Below, piece by piece: positions 24,149 through 32,726 of a stretch of DNA of 64,000 nucleotides. Below the pieces are notes generated by a model, which was not told the DNA's origin, searched no databases, and saw nothing but the letters and a program-made list of their open reading frames with translations. The stretch is taken from positions 1-64,000 of the forward strand of contig CAMAVS010000006.1 in NCBI GenBank assembly GCA_945861665.1, read 5' to 3'. Source of the stretch: Chitinophaga pinensis (GTDB lineage Bacteria > Bacteroidota > Bacteroidia > UBA4408). Position 1 is the stretch's first letter. Each line of letters begins with the position of its first letter. The position numbers were made by a program, and so were the translations under genes.

Positions 24149-24771
24149 AGGATATACTTAAAAAATATCTGCTCTATTTTCTTGTCCTAGTCTATGTATC
24201 TGGGTCTATTGGCTTTGCTTTATCTCCTGAATTTTTCGGTCCTTTTACGCCATATACCTTATTATTAACCTGCTTAGTTTTTCTGTATTATCAACCGTTA
24301 GAAAACAAAAAAATTATTTACGCCTTTTTCATCATCGCCATTTTAGGCTTCCTAATAGAGGTGTTAGGAGTTAAAACCAGACTAATTTTTGGAGCCTATA
24401 ATTATGGAAATGGATTGGGTTTTAAAATATTCAATGTACCCTTAATTATCTCGCTCAATTGGGCCATATTAATAAGTGCCAGTATCATTACCATAAGTAG
24501 ATTTTTAACGAATAAACATTTGGTGTTAGGTTGTTCAGCCATCTTGATTACCGGCATAGACTTTATTATTGAGCAGGTTGCTTTTAAGCTAGATTTTTGG
24601 AAATTTGAGGAAGGCCTTGCCGGATTGCATAACTATGTAGGCTGGACAATAGTGGGTTATGTTTTACCCTATTTTTTCTATTCAGATTTAGTGAAAGGAA
24701 ACAAAACAATTGCCCTGGCTATCCTTCTCTTACAGATGCTTTTCTTTACTACAAACTATATATTCTTGTAA
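24145..24771 (+). CDS. cruF: Carotenoid 1,2-hydratase-type membrane protein
   Basis: The 208 residues form about six membrane helices with the conserved segments ILGFLIEVLGVKTRLIFGAYNYG and GIDFIIEQVAFKLDFWKF, and HNYVGWTIVGYVLPYFF near the C-terminus, characteristic of the CruF carotenoid biosynthesis family. CruF hydrates the acyclic end (1'-hydroxylation) of gamma-carotene or lycopene in the inner membrane. It begins with an ATGA overlap with crtD, so the pair is coupled and acts consecutively in the same pathway. Confidence 0.9.
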   Translation: MKDILKKYLLYFLVLVYVSGSIGFALSPEFFGPFTPYTLLLTCLVFLYYQPLENKKIIYAFFIIAILGFLIEVLGVKTRLIFGAYNYGNGLGFKIFNVPLIISLNWAILISASIITISRFLTNKHLVLGCSAILITGIDFIIEQVAFKLDFWKFEEGLAGLHNYVGWTIVGYVLPYFFYSDLVKGNKTIALAILLLQMLFFTTNYIFL

Positions 24772-24772
24772 C

Positions 24773-24850
24773 ATGGAGTCCATCATCACTTTAGCCATAC
24801 TGTTGCTTTTACATTGTAAGATTCACCTTTTGAAATTCGCTACCCTATAA
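24773..24850 (+). pseudogene. 25-codon mini-ORF between cruF and crtY, probable deletion remnant
   Basis: ATG at 24773 follows the cruF stop after one base, and the frame (MESIITLAILLLHCKIHLL...) ends at TAA 24848-24850, whose last base is the A of the crtY ATG (TAATG). Such tight coupling at both ends is usual for a real operon gene, but 25 codons is too short for any crt enzyme. A hydrophobic start followed by a short basic end would fit an internally deleted small membrane enzyme such as CrtZ; that identity is speculative. Confidence 0.45.
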
Positions 24851-26013
24851 TGACTCAAGATACAACGCAAACTTATGATTATATTATAGCAGGAATGGGC
24901 GCTGCAGGTCTTTCTCTTGCGATGCGTTTAAAAACTTCTAATATTCCTTTTAATAAAATATTATTGATAGATAAAGATTTGAAAAATAAGAATGATCGAA
25001 CATGGTGTTTTTGGACAAAAGATGCGGATGCCTGGTATCATTCCATCGTATATAGAAAATGGAGCCAATTTGAATTTATAAGTCAAGACTTTAGAAAGGT
25101 ATTTGAATTAAACCCCTATTCCTACTTCATGATTAGAGGCATAGATTTCTATTCCTACTGTATAGAAGAATTAAAAGAAGATATTAGATTCGATATTAGA
25201 ACCGAAGAAATTCGTGGCCTCTCAAGCGAGCATAATTTGGGTGTATTGCAAACGATAAACAGCACCTATCAAGCTAAGTACTTATTTAATAGTGCTTTTA
25301 GGAATAATTTAATCCATAAAAATGACATCAATTATGTACAACATTTTAAAGGATGGGTAATAGAAACAACGGATAATTTTTTTGATGTTAATCTTCCTGT
25401 ATTTATGGATTTTAGGACCTCACAATACCAAGATTGTCGGTTTTACTACCTCATACCATTGGGACCAAATAGAGCCTTGGTAGAATATACCGGATTCTCT
25501 CCCAATGCATTGCCTAGCGAGGAGTATGATAAGAAGCTTCACCATTATATCGAAAATATGCTAAATATAAAAGACTATAACATAGTAGAACGAGAATATG
25601 GCGAAATTCCGATGATGGAAAGTGACTATGTCAATCCTTACGGCCCTCAAGTCATTAATATAGGTACTGCAGGTGGAAGTAGCAAAGCTAGCACAGGTTA
25701 CACATTTTATTTTATTCAAAAGAATACGAACTCCATTATAGACAAGCTAGAAAAAAATGAAAGATTGGTTGATTTAAAACGGTCTAAGAAATATAAATTA
25801 TACGATTCTGTTATTTTAGATGTCATCAATAAAAATAGCGTACCTGCGGATAAAATATTTACTTCACTATTCAAGAAAAATAATATTGCAGATATTCTCA
25901 CTTTTTTAAACGAAGAAAGTTCTATATGGAAAGACCTTGGTATAATGAATTCTGTTCCGCTTCTAGCCTTTGTGAAATCCACTATTGTAAAAATTAAGCA
26001 TTTATATGCCTAA
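24850..26013 (+). CDS. crtY: Lycopene beta-cyclase
   Basis: The 387-residue protein starts with a dinucleotide-binding motif (YIIAGMGAAGLSLAMRL) followed by the cyclase signature NDRTWCFWTK, then FYYLIPLGPNRALVEYT and GEIPMM, and GTAGGSSKASTGYTF, in the order found in CrtY-type flavoproteins. It cyclises one end of lycopene or a hydroxylated intermediate, giving the beta-ring of gamma-carotene-type pigments, at the membrane. It follows the mini-ORF in a TAATG and overlaps the following methyltransferase by eight bases. Confidence 0.92.
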   Translation: MTQDTTQTYDYIIAGMGAAGLSLAMRLKTSNIPFNKILLIDKDLKNKNDRTWCFWTKDADAWYHSIVYRKWSQFEFISQDFRKVFELNPYSYFMIRGIDFYSYCIEELKEDIRFDIRTEEIRGLSSEHNLGVLQTINSTYQAKYLFNSAFRNNLIHKNDINYVQHFKGWVIETTDNFFDVNLPVFMDFRTSQYQDCRFYYLIPLGPNRALVEYTGFSPNALPSEEYDKKLHHYIENMLNIKDYNIVEREYGEIPMMESDYVNPYGPQVINIGTAGGSSKASTGYTFYFIQKNTNSIIDKLEKNERLVDLKRSKKYKLYDSVILDVINKNSVPADKIFTSLFKKNNIADILTFLNEESSIWKDLGIMNSVPLLAFVKSTIVKIKHLYA

Positions 26014-26944
26014 TAAATTGAAATGTAGCTGCCTTATATGCAACAGTGAGAGCAATGATTTTTATATATCTACTCGCGCACTAATGCATAAACCAAATAC
26101 AGAAGAATATAGATTCCATAAGTGCAACATGTGCCAAGCTGTATGGCTCACCAATCCTGTTTCCAAAGAAGATTTAGACAATTATTATACCGATAACTAT
26201 TTACCTTATCAGGGGTCTGCCGTATGGGGTAAGTATCGTTCATTCGTGGAGCGAAGCCAAGTGCAGCTAGATAAAAGACGCGTAAATTTTGTTAGTAAAT
26301 GGCTAAATCAAAAAGATGAACAAACACATATGCTAGATGTAGGGTGCGGAAATCCTAGTTTCTTAGATTTAGTTTCAAAGAAATTGAACATTACCTGCAC
26401 AGGCATAGACTTCTCTGATTTGGGATGGCGCGATAAAACATACAACCATTTAAATCTTCGGAAAGTATCTATGGAGGATTTTCAACCAACGGAGCTATAT
26501 GGTGTGATTACGCTGTGGCACTACCTCGAGCACGATTATCATCCTCAAGCAACCATAGAAAAGCTTTACAACTGCCTCAAGCCTGGCGGAAAATTAATTA
26601 TAGAGGTGCCAGATTATAAAAGCATGACGGCTAAATTACAGAAATCCTATTGGCAAGGATGGCATAGCCCCAGGCATTTAACCTTATTTTCCGCAGTTAG
26701 TTTTAGGGAAATATTTCAGCAACCTAAATGGAAAATATTGAAGCACCAGCGTTATGGAACTATGGACGCTTTCACATTGTGGTGGCTTGGTATCCTGGAG
26801 AAAAAGGGAATAAACTGGGCTGGAAATATGGAACCTAAATTTTGGCCGCTAGTATTTCTAAAAATACTCACTATGCCTATTTTTATTTTTGAAAAATACC
26901 TGCCTTTTGGTATTCAAACGCTCGTAGTAGAAAAGAAAATATAA
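26006..26944 (+). CDS. SAM-dependent methyltransferase with zinc-ribbon-like N-terminus
   Basis: The 312 residues begin with two cysteine pairs (CLICNS and CNMC) like a small metal-binding ribbon, then a class I methyltransferase core: MLDVGCGNPSFLDLV (motif I), CTGIDFSD (motif II), GVITLWHYLEHDYHP, LKPGGKLIIEVPD (motif V). A hydrophobic C-terminal stretch could associate with membranes. Its place inside a carotenoid operon suggests methylation of a carotenoid or of an attached group, but the substrate is not readable from the sequence. Confidence 0.8.
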   Translation: MPNKLKCSCLICNSESNDFYISTRALMHKPNTEEYRFHKCNMCQAVWLTNPVSKEDLDNYYTDNYLPYQGSAVWGKYRSFVERSQVQLDKRRVNFVSKWLNQKDEQTHMLDVGCGNPSFLDLVSKKLNITCTGIDFSDLGWRDKTYNHLNLRKVSMEDFQPTELYGVITLWHYLEHDYHPQATIEKLYNCLKPGGKLIIEVPDYKSMTAKLQKSYWQGWHSPRHLTLFSAVSFREIFQQPKWKILKHQRYGTMDAFTLWWLGILEKKGINWAGNMEPKFWPLVFLKILTMPIFIFEKYLPFGIQTLVVEKKI

Positions 26945-26951
26945 GAAATGT

Positions 26952-27665
26952 ATGAATCAAATAACGACATGTAGCTTTTTTAACCTTCAAGGTAATACTA
27001 ACAAATTATGGGCATTTACCCAAATGCAACTAGGTCATAAGCATTTAAAGAATTTAGACGGCTTAGTATTTTATAAATTATTAGGTACAGGCGCAGAGAA
27101 CGGCTTTAGTATCAAACCTAATTTTGGAACATATGCCTTATTAGGGGTATGGGAGTCAGAAGATAAGGCGCAGCATTTTTTCACGAGCAATACATTTTTT
27201 AAAAACTATCAATCTAGATGTTCAGAATCTATGACTGTATTTTTAAAATCAGCAGAAGTTCATGGTCAATGGGATGGTAAACAACCTTTTGTTTCTGGTG
27301 CAAAATTAAACACCCTCAAGCCAATCTTAGTGTTAACAAGAGCGAGCATTCGTTTGTCTAAATTAATTTCATTCTGGCGAAGGGTAGGCCCTGTAAGCCT
27401 TAGTTTAGAAAAATATACAGGATTAGCTTTTTCGATTGGTATAGGCGAATGGCCACTCATACAACAGGCTACGATTAGTTTATGGAAAACCCAGGCCGAA
27501 ATGCTAGATTATGCCTATAAAAATCAAAAACATAAGGAGGTCGTTATGTTAACCAGAAAACTCAATTGGTATAAAGAAGAAATGTTTGCTCGCTTTGTAC
27601 CATATAAATTTGAAGGAGCATGGAAAGGCGAAAATTTAAACAAATGGCTTAGTGTGAATAGCTAA
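26952..27665 (+). CDS. crtA: Spheroidene monooxygenase family protein (CrtA-like)
   Basis: The 237-residue protein carries the CrtA pattern: LVLTRASIRLSKLISFW, GLAFSIGIGEWPLIQQAT with a conserved Trp and Gln, then LTRKLNWYKEEMFARFVPY near the end. CrtA enzymes oxygenate the C-2 position of acyclic carotenoid ends. In Bacteroidota they occur with CrtD and CruF. It is the last gene of the operon, seven bases after the methyltransferase. The 27666-27871 stretch that follows shows no gene. Confidence 0.85.
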   Translation: MNQITTCSFFNLQGNTNKLWAFTQMQLGHKHLKNLDGLVFYKLLGTGAENGFSIKPNFGTYALLGVWESEDKAQHFFTSNTFFKNYQSRCSESMTVFLKSAEVHGQWDGKQPFVSGAKLNTLKPILVLTRASIRLSKLISFWRRVGPVSLSLEKYTGLAFSIGIGEWPLIQQATISLWKTQAEMLDYAYKNQKHKEVVMLTRKLNWYKEEMFARFVPYKFEGAWKGENLNKWLSVNS

Positions 27666-27871
27666 GCGTTCCACTATTCGCTGTTGCGCTTATTCAAATC
27701 ACTGGTTATCTTTCGGAAGGTTATTACTTAAGACTTGGATTCAAAAAACAGGCAAAAACGCAATGAGAAAAAGCTGATGATGAAAATAATGATATTTGAA
27801 CATTGATGAAGGTAGAGAAAAAAATGACTTGATAAATAGTCTCATAGAAAGAATTTAATTACAATAATTAA

Positions 27872-28417
27872 TTGAAATTGATGAAATACCTCCTAATTTT
27901 ACTAACACTTAGCTTATCCACTAAGACAAACATGAAAGAGATTTATACATTTACAACTCAAACGAAAGTCAATGAATGGCGTATTGTCAACGATGGTGTG
28001 ATGGGTGGTATATCAAAAAGTTCTTTGGTGCTTACCGATGCTGGACATGGACAATTTTCGGGTCACGTTTCATTGGCGAACAACGGAGGATTTGCCTCGA
28101 TACAATTGAACACAACAATAAAACTAGCGGAAGAAAAGAAGTTTATTGTTTTGCGTGTAAAAGGAGATGGCAAGGCCTATGAATTTCGGTTGAAGGGCGA
28201 AATTTCACAGTCTGAGTCTTACGTGCACCAATTTACTACTACAGGAGAATGGAAAAATATCAAGTTACGAATAAGCGAATTTTACCCTCAGTTTCGAGGG
28301 CGCAAATTGAACATCCCGAATTTCAATTTTAAAAGCGTTGAACAAGTGAGTTTTTTGATTGCCAACAAGCAAGAAGAAGATTTCGAATTGTTGATTGATT
28401 GGATAGGTTTGGAGTAA
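27872..28417 (+). CDS. CIA30-like carbohydrate-binding-fold protein
   Basis: The 181-residue protein has a short hydrophobic N-terminus and then the CIA30 pattern: WRIVNDGVMGGISKSSL, GHVSLANNGGFASIQ, FIVLRVKGDGKAYEFRLK and the ending DFELLIDWIGLE. CIA30 domains are jelly-roll-like; the eukaryotic member helps complex I assembly, whereas bacterial members are of unknown role. The gene stops two bases before the stop of the convergent aminotransferase. Confidence 0.85.
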   Translation: MKLMKYLLILLTLSLSTKTNMKEIYTFTTQTKVNEWRIVNDGVMGGISKSSLVLTDAGHGQFSGHVSLANNGGFASIQLNTTIKLAEEKKFIVLRVKGDGKAYEFRLKGEISQSESYVHQFTTTGEWKNIKLRISEFYPQFRGRKLNIPNFNFKSVEQVSFLIANKQEEDFELLIDWIGLE

Positions 28418-28419
28418 AT

Positions 28420-29610
28420 TTAATCGAAATTAGCCCCTATACTCTCCAACACAACAAAACAGCAGTCTTTTATTTCTTGCTCAGTTATTATGAGCGGTGG
28501 CGCAATGCGCATAGCACTGTCGTTAAAGAGAAACCAATCGGTGATAACACCTCGTTCAATACAGGCATCAATTATTTTTTTGTTGCTTTCAAAAGAATCA
28601 AACTGCACCGCCATTAATAAGCCTTTGCCCCTCACCTCTTTAATGCGTGGGTGCTTCAGTAATAGTTTGAATAACTTTTCCTTTTCAGCCACCTGTTGTA
28701 GTATGTTTTCTTCCAATATAACTTTTAATGTGGCATAGCCTGAAGCACAACAAACAGGATGACCGCCAAAGGTGGTGATGTGACCCAACATTGGATTTTC
28801 TGTTAGTGTATTCATTATCTCTTTTGACGAAATAAAGGCTCCTATCGGCATTCCTCCCCCCATTGCTTTTGCGAGACAAAGTATATCGGGAACAAAATCG
28901 TATTGCTGAAAAGCAAATAGTGTTCCTGTGCGGCCAAAACCGCATTGAATTTCATCGGCCACCAATAGAGTTGCTGTTTCATTACAACGTTGGCGGAGCT
29001 TTTTTAAATAATCCTTTTCAGGAAGTATTACCCCCGCTTCGCCTTGTATAGGCTCCACAAAAACGGCTGCAGTGTTACTTGTTATAAAACTTAATTGTTG
29101 CTCATTATTGAATTCAATTGTTCGCATATCGGGCAATAATGGACGATAGGCATTTTTAAATATTTCGTTTCCCATTATGCTCAAGGCGCCTTGTGTGCTC
29201 CCGTGATAACCATTGGCAAAAGAAATAATTTCACTTCTTCCTGTAAATCTCTTTGCCAATTTCATTGCACCGTCAATGGCTTCGGCACCTGAGCTTACAA
29301 AATAAGTACAACTTAAGTGGGCCGGCAAATGTAGCGCGAGCAAACTTGCCAATTTAACTTGTGGCGATTGAATGTACTCACCGTAAACCATCAGGTGCAT
29401 ATATTTATCGAGCTGATTCTTTATTGCCTCCAACACTTTTGGATGACGATGCCCAAGGTTACTTACAGAAATACCAGAAATAAGATCGGCATACTTTTTA
29501 CCATTTGTATCGTATAAGTAGATTCCTTCTGCTTTTTCAATTTCAATCATCAAAGGAAATGTTGTTGTTTGCGCTAAATGAGAAAGAAACAATTGGCGTT
29601 GTGTTAACAT
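28420..29610 (-). CDS. Class III PLP-dependent aminotransferase
   Basis: The 396-residue protein is a fold-type I class III aminotransferase: NLGHRHPKV, the SSGAEAIDGAMKLAK phosphate-binding region (106-120), LLVADEIQCGFGRTG with Asp219 for the PLP pyridine, and CLAKAMGGGMPIGA with Lys248 as Schiff-base lysine. The group includes acetylornithine and related aminotransferases; the exact substrate cannot be told and no arg genes are nearby. It is the last of six closely spaced minus-strand genes, one base after the SDR gene. Confidence 0.88.
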   Translation of the reverse strand: MLTQRQLFLSHLAQTTTFPLMIEIEKAEGIYLYDTNGKKYADLISGISVSNLGHRHPKVLEAIKNQLDKYMHLMVYGEYIQSPQVKLASLLALHLPAHLSCTYFVSSGAEAIDGAMKLAKRFTGRSEIISFANGYHGSTQGALSIMGNEIFKNAYRPLLPDMRTIEFNNEQQLSFITSNTAAVFVEPIQGEAGVILPEKDYLKKLRQRCNETATLLVADEIQCGFGRTGTLFAFQQYDFVPDILCLAKAMGGGMPIGAFISSKEIMNTLTENPMLGHITTFGGHPVCCASGYATLKVILEENILQQVAEKEKLFKLLLKHPRIKEVRGKGLLMAVQFDSFESNKKIIDACIERGVITDWFLFNDSAMRIAPPLIITEQEIKDCCFVVLESIGANFD

Positions 29611-29611
29611 A

Positions 29612-30403
29612 TCAATTGGACTTTACCTTTCTAATCATTCGAAAGAATAAATTTGGAAAAAAGCGTTTAAGGCGTACCGCATTTAGTTCTGCTCCGCCAA
29701 TAAATACTTCATACTTGCTTTTTGAAATGGCATAGAGTATTTGTATAGCACAGTCTTCGGCCGACATTGCTTTTTCATGCGAAGCTTCCATTTCATTTAG
29801 CTTTTCGCCATTTTCAGTAATGGCATTAATTGAAACATTTGTTTTTATTTTACCCGGACAAACCATTAACACCTGAATATTGTTATCGTACACTTCCATC
29901 CGTAGCGATTCGAAAAAACCGTGCAAGGCGTGTTTTGCTGCCGAGTAGGCCGAACGCAAATGAAATCCGAATTTGCCAGCAACGCTGCTTATTACAACAA
30001 TATGCCCTGCATTCTGTTTTATAAACTGTGGCAATACACTTTTAGTTAAAGCAACATAAGAAAAATAATTTACTTCCATTAATTTTCTATCCAGCTCAAT
30101 AGGCGTATCTTTTGTTAAGGAACGTTGACTAATGCCGCCATTGTTTACCAACAAATCAATGCTCCCAAAATAGCTCATTACTTGTTGTGTGAACATATCT
30201 ACTTTACTTGTATCTTCTAAATCAAATGGAAGCAGTAAAATATCGGGCGAACCTGCACAGCCATTTTTAACACGCTGCAATTCATTTTCTCTGCGAGCTG
30301 ATAATACTAATTTTGCTCCTTGTTTTGCAAAAGCATAAGCCAATGCCTCACCAATTCCTGAAGAAGCACCCGTTATCCAAACAACCTTAGCAGTAAAACT
30401 CAT
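29612..30403 (-). CDS. Short-chain dehydrogenase/reductase
   Basis: A classical SDR of 263 residues: cofactor motif TGASSGIG (11-18), NNGG (87-90), catalytic Ser139/140, Tyr153 and Lys157 in SAYSAAK, then CPGKIKTN. The Arg37-Arg38 pair after the second strand suggests NADP preference. Family members are diverse and no substrate can be assigned. It sits one base from both neighbours, so it is an internal operon gene. A basic C-terminus (FRMIRKVKSN) could associate with membranes. Confidence 0.9.
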   Translation of the reverse strand: MSFTAKVVWITGASSGIGEALAYAFAKQGAKLVLSARRENELQRVKNGCAGSPDILLLPFDLEDTSKVDMFTQQVMSYFGSIDLLVNNGGISQRSLTKDTPIELDRKLMEVNYFSYVALTKSVLPQFIKQNAGHIVVISSVAGKFGFHLRSAYSAAKHALHGFFESLRMEVYDNNIQVLMVCPGKIKTNVSINAITENGEKLNEMEASHEKAMSAEDCAIQILYAISKSKYEVFIGGAELNAVRLKRFFPNLFFRMIRKVKSN

Positions 30404-30404
30404 A

Positions 30405-31895
30405 TTATTCTGTGGTTAATACCACCAATTTTCCAGATGCTATTGTGTGCGAATTAGTTAACAAAGAATAAAAATATATTCCTTGTGAAAGTTCATTTTC
30501 ATTTATATTCACAAGTAATTTACCATCAAATTCTTGCATATAATAATTTATCTGTGATGTTACATTTTGTCCTGAAATAGAGTAAACAACAAATTGTAAT
30601 TTTTCATTTACTGCAGTAAAATAGGGTACATTCGACTGAATTTTTGTTTGTTGGTAAAATGGATTGGGGTAAACTGAATTGTCGGCAGCCATCATTGCCT
30701 CTTCTTGTTGGAACAAAAACACAATGGGATTCGGACTGCTAGCAAAAAGGCTATCACTTTTAAGAAAGAGAATATTTTCCAAACCGGTGGCATAGGAAGT
30801 ACTTGTACCGATTTGTGCAAAACCACCATCAAGACAATGCACAAAGGCATTCGATTTATCGACTCCCAAATTTCCGTGTGTATTGGCAAAAGCAAAGTAT
30901 CCATTTTTATCAATCTCATAAATAGCAAAATCATAATTATTAAATGATGTTTCGCCTGCCGTTACATAGCAACTGTCAAAATCGGGACGCTGCCACAAAT
31001 CGTTCATAATATCATCTGCAAAAGCTTGTCCTGGGTACTCCATCCATTGTTGATTCATATTTATATATAACTTCCACAAAATACCGCTGAAATCCGATGC
31101 GCCCAAATAACCATTAGAATATCCGGCAATAGCAAAGGCTGAATCGTTTGAAAAAATTATACAGCGACCAAAATCCTCATCTGCCGTACCAAAATGTTTG
31201 CTCATTATGGTGTCGCCATTATTCTTTAAGTGAATAATGTAAACATCGTGCATAGATGAACCAAAACTATTGGTATAACCACATATGGCATAGGTAGAAT
31301 CAAAACGCGATTGCACAACCGACCTTCCAACATCGTCACCCGTTCCACCCATCGTTTTTGTCCACAAAGTATCACCCACTGCATTTGTTTTTACAATGTA
31401 TACATCGGTATTTCCTTTTCCGTAACTTAAAGTACTCCCTGTAAGAATATAGCCTCCATCACTTGTTGTATCAATCGAATATCCAAACTCCCAGTCGCTG
31501 CCACCGTATGTTTTTTCCCACAACTTTGTTCCAATGGAGTCAACTTTCATTAAATAAAAGTCATAGCCACCATTTCCCATACTGTTGGTATAACCGGCAA
31601 CAACAAAACCACTATCTCGCGTAGCTTTTAAGGAATAACCCCATTCCACATTATTGTTACCGTATACGTGATGCCATTTAAAGTTTCCGTACTTGTCGAC
31701 ACGTAACAAATAAATATCGGAACTGCCTGAAAAACTGGACGATGTACCTAACAACAAATAGCCAGAGTCTGGTAACTGGACCACATCCATACCATAATCG
31801 TATGAAGTGCCACCATATATTTTACGAAACTTTTGATCTTGTGCCGAAGCAGTATAAACGAATAAAACACCAAGTACAAAAAGTAGTTTTTTCAT
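30405..31895 (-). CDS. Secreted T9SS cargo protein with WD/propeller-like repeats
   Basis: The 496 residues start with a signal peptide (MKKLLFVLGVLFVYTASAQ). The body has at least five copies of a repeat with GGYxLxGxTxS and KTYGGSDxxxGYSI segments of about 50 residues, forming a propeller-like or delta-60-type array. The C-terminal 80 residues (SVYPNPFYQQTKI..., ending GKLVVLTTE) form a T9SS type A sorting domain. The protein should be exported to the cell surface. It may be an adhesin-like structural protein; no catalytic motif is visible. It follows kdsA by 12 bases. Confidence 0.88.
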   Translation of the reverse strand: MKKLLFVLGVLFVYTASAQDQKFRKIYGGTSYDYGMDVVQLPDSGYLLLGTSSSFSGSSDIYLLRVDKYGNFKWHHVYGNNNVEWGYSLKATRDSGFVVAGYTNSMGNGGYDFYLMKVDSIGTKLWEKTYGGSDWEFGYSIDTTSDGGYILTGSTLSYGKGNTDVYIVKTNAVGDTLWTKTMGGTGDDVGRSVVQSRFDSTYAICGYTNSFGSSMHDVYIIHLKNNGDTIMSKHFGTADEDFGRCIIFSNDSAFAIAGYSNGYLGASDFSGILWKLYINMNQQWMEYPGQAFADDIMNDLWQRPDFDSCYVTAGETSFNNYDFAIYEIDKNGYFAFANTHGNLGVDKSNAFVHCLDGGFAQIGTSTSYATGLENILFLKSDSLFASSPNPIVFLFQQEEAMMAADNSVYPNPFYQQTKIQSNVPYFTAVNEKLQFVVYSISGQNVTSQINYYMQEFDGKLLVNINENELSQGIYFYSLLTNSHTIASGKLVVLTTE

Positions 31896-31907
31896 TAGTG
31901 ATTTATT

Positions 31908-32720
31908 TTATAAAATAGCTTTTCTAATTTTCACTAATTTAACCAATAATTCTTCCAACAAATCAAGTCGTAACATATTTGCTCCATCAGATTTTGCTTC
32001 GGCAGGTTTAGGATGTGTTTCAATAAAAATTCCGTCAACTCCAACAGCAATTCCAGCTTTAGCAATGGCGCTAATTAACTGAGGTTTTCCACCTGTAACG
32101 CCAGTCGACTGGTTAGGCTGTTGTAATGAATGAGTAACATCCAACACAACAGGAACCTTGTTTAACTGCATTTCGGCTATTCCTCTATAATCTACAATCA
32201 TATCGTGATAGCCAAACATTGAGCCTCTTTCGGTAAGCATAATATTTTCATTACCCGATTGGCGTATTTTATCAACTGCAAACTTCATTGCCTCTGGCGA
32301 AAGAAATTGCCCTTTTTTTACGTTCACACATTTTCCTGTTTTTGCCGCAGCAATCAGCAATTCAGTTTGACGGCAAAGAAAGGCTGGTATTTGTAATACG
32401 TCTACATATTTTGCAGATAGAGCTGCCTCTTCTTCTGTATGTATATCGGTAAGCGTTGGTAAGGATAGCTCCTTCCCTACTTTTTGTATAATTGCCAAGG
32501 CTTTTTCATCGCCAATACCGGTATAAGAATCTAATCGAGAGCGATTTGCTTTGCGATACGATGCTTTAAAAATAAAGGGAATCTCTAATTTATCGGTTAT
32601 CTCCTTTACTTTTTTAGCAATTTCAAAAACCATTTCTTCACTCTCCACAACACAGGGTCCGGCTATGAGAAAAAAGTTATTACTCTTTAAATGATTGATA
32701 TGTGGTATGTTGTTGAGCAT
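31908..32720 (-). CDS. kdsA: 3-deoxy-8-phosphooctulonate synthase (Kdo-8-P synthase)
   Basis: KdsA condenses phosphoenolpyruvate with arabinose-5-phosphate in the first committed step of the Kdo sugar of lipopolysaccharide. The 270-residue protein has the complete pattern: FFLIAGPCVVES, FKASYRKANRSR, TDIHTEEEA, VLQIPAFLCRQTEL, VKKGQFLSPEAM, and VVLDVTHSLQQPN with the conserved DxTH. The length is standard for the family. It is an internal gene of the minus-strand operon, preceded by an outer-membrane barrel gene, so its envelope role fits the context. Confidence 0.96.
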   Translation of the reverse strand: MLNNIPHINHLKSNNFFLIAGPCVVESEEMVFEIAKKVKEITDKLEIPFIFKASYRKANRSRLDSYTGIGDEKALAIIQKVGKELSLPTLTDIHTEEEAALSAKYVDVLQIPAFLCRQTELLIAAAKTGKCVNVKKGQFLSPEAMKFAVDKIRQSGNENIMLTERGSMFGYHDMIVDYRGIAEMQLNKVPVVLDVTHSLQQPNQSTGVTGGKPQLISAIAKAGIAVGVDGIFIETHPKPAEAKSDGANMLRLDLLEELLVKLVKIRKAIL

Positions 32721-32726
32721 ATAGAA

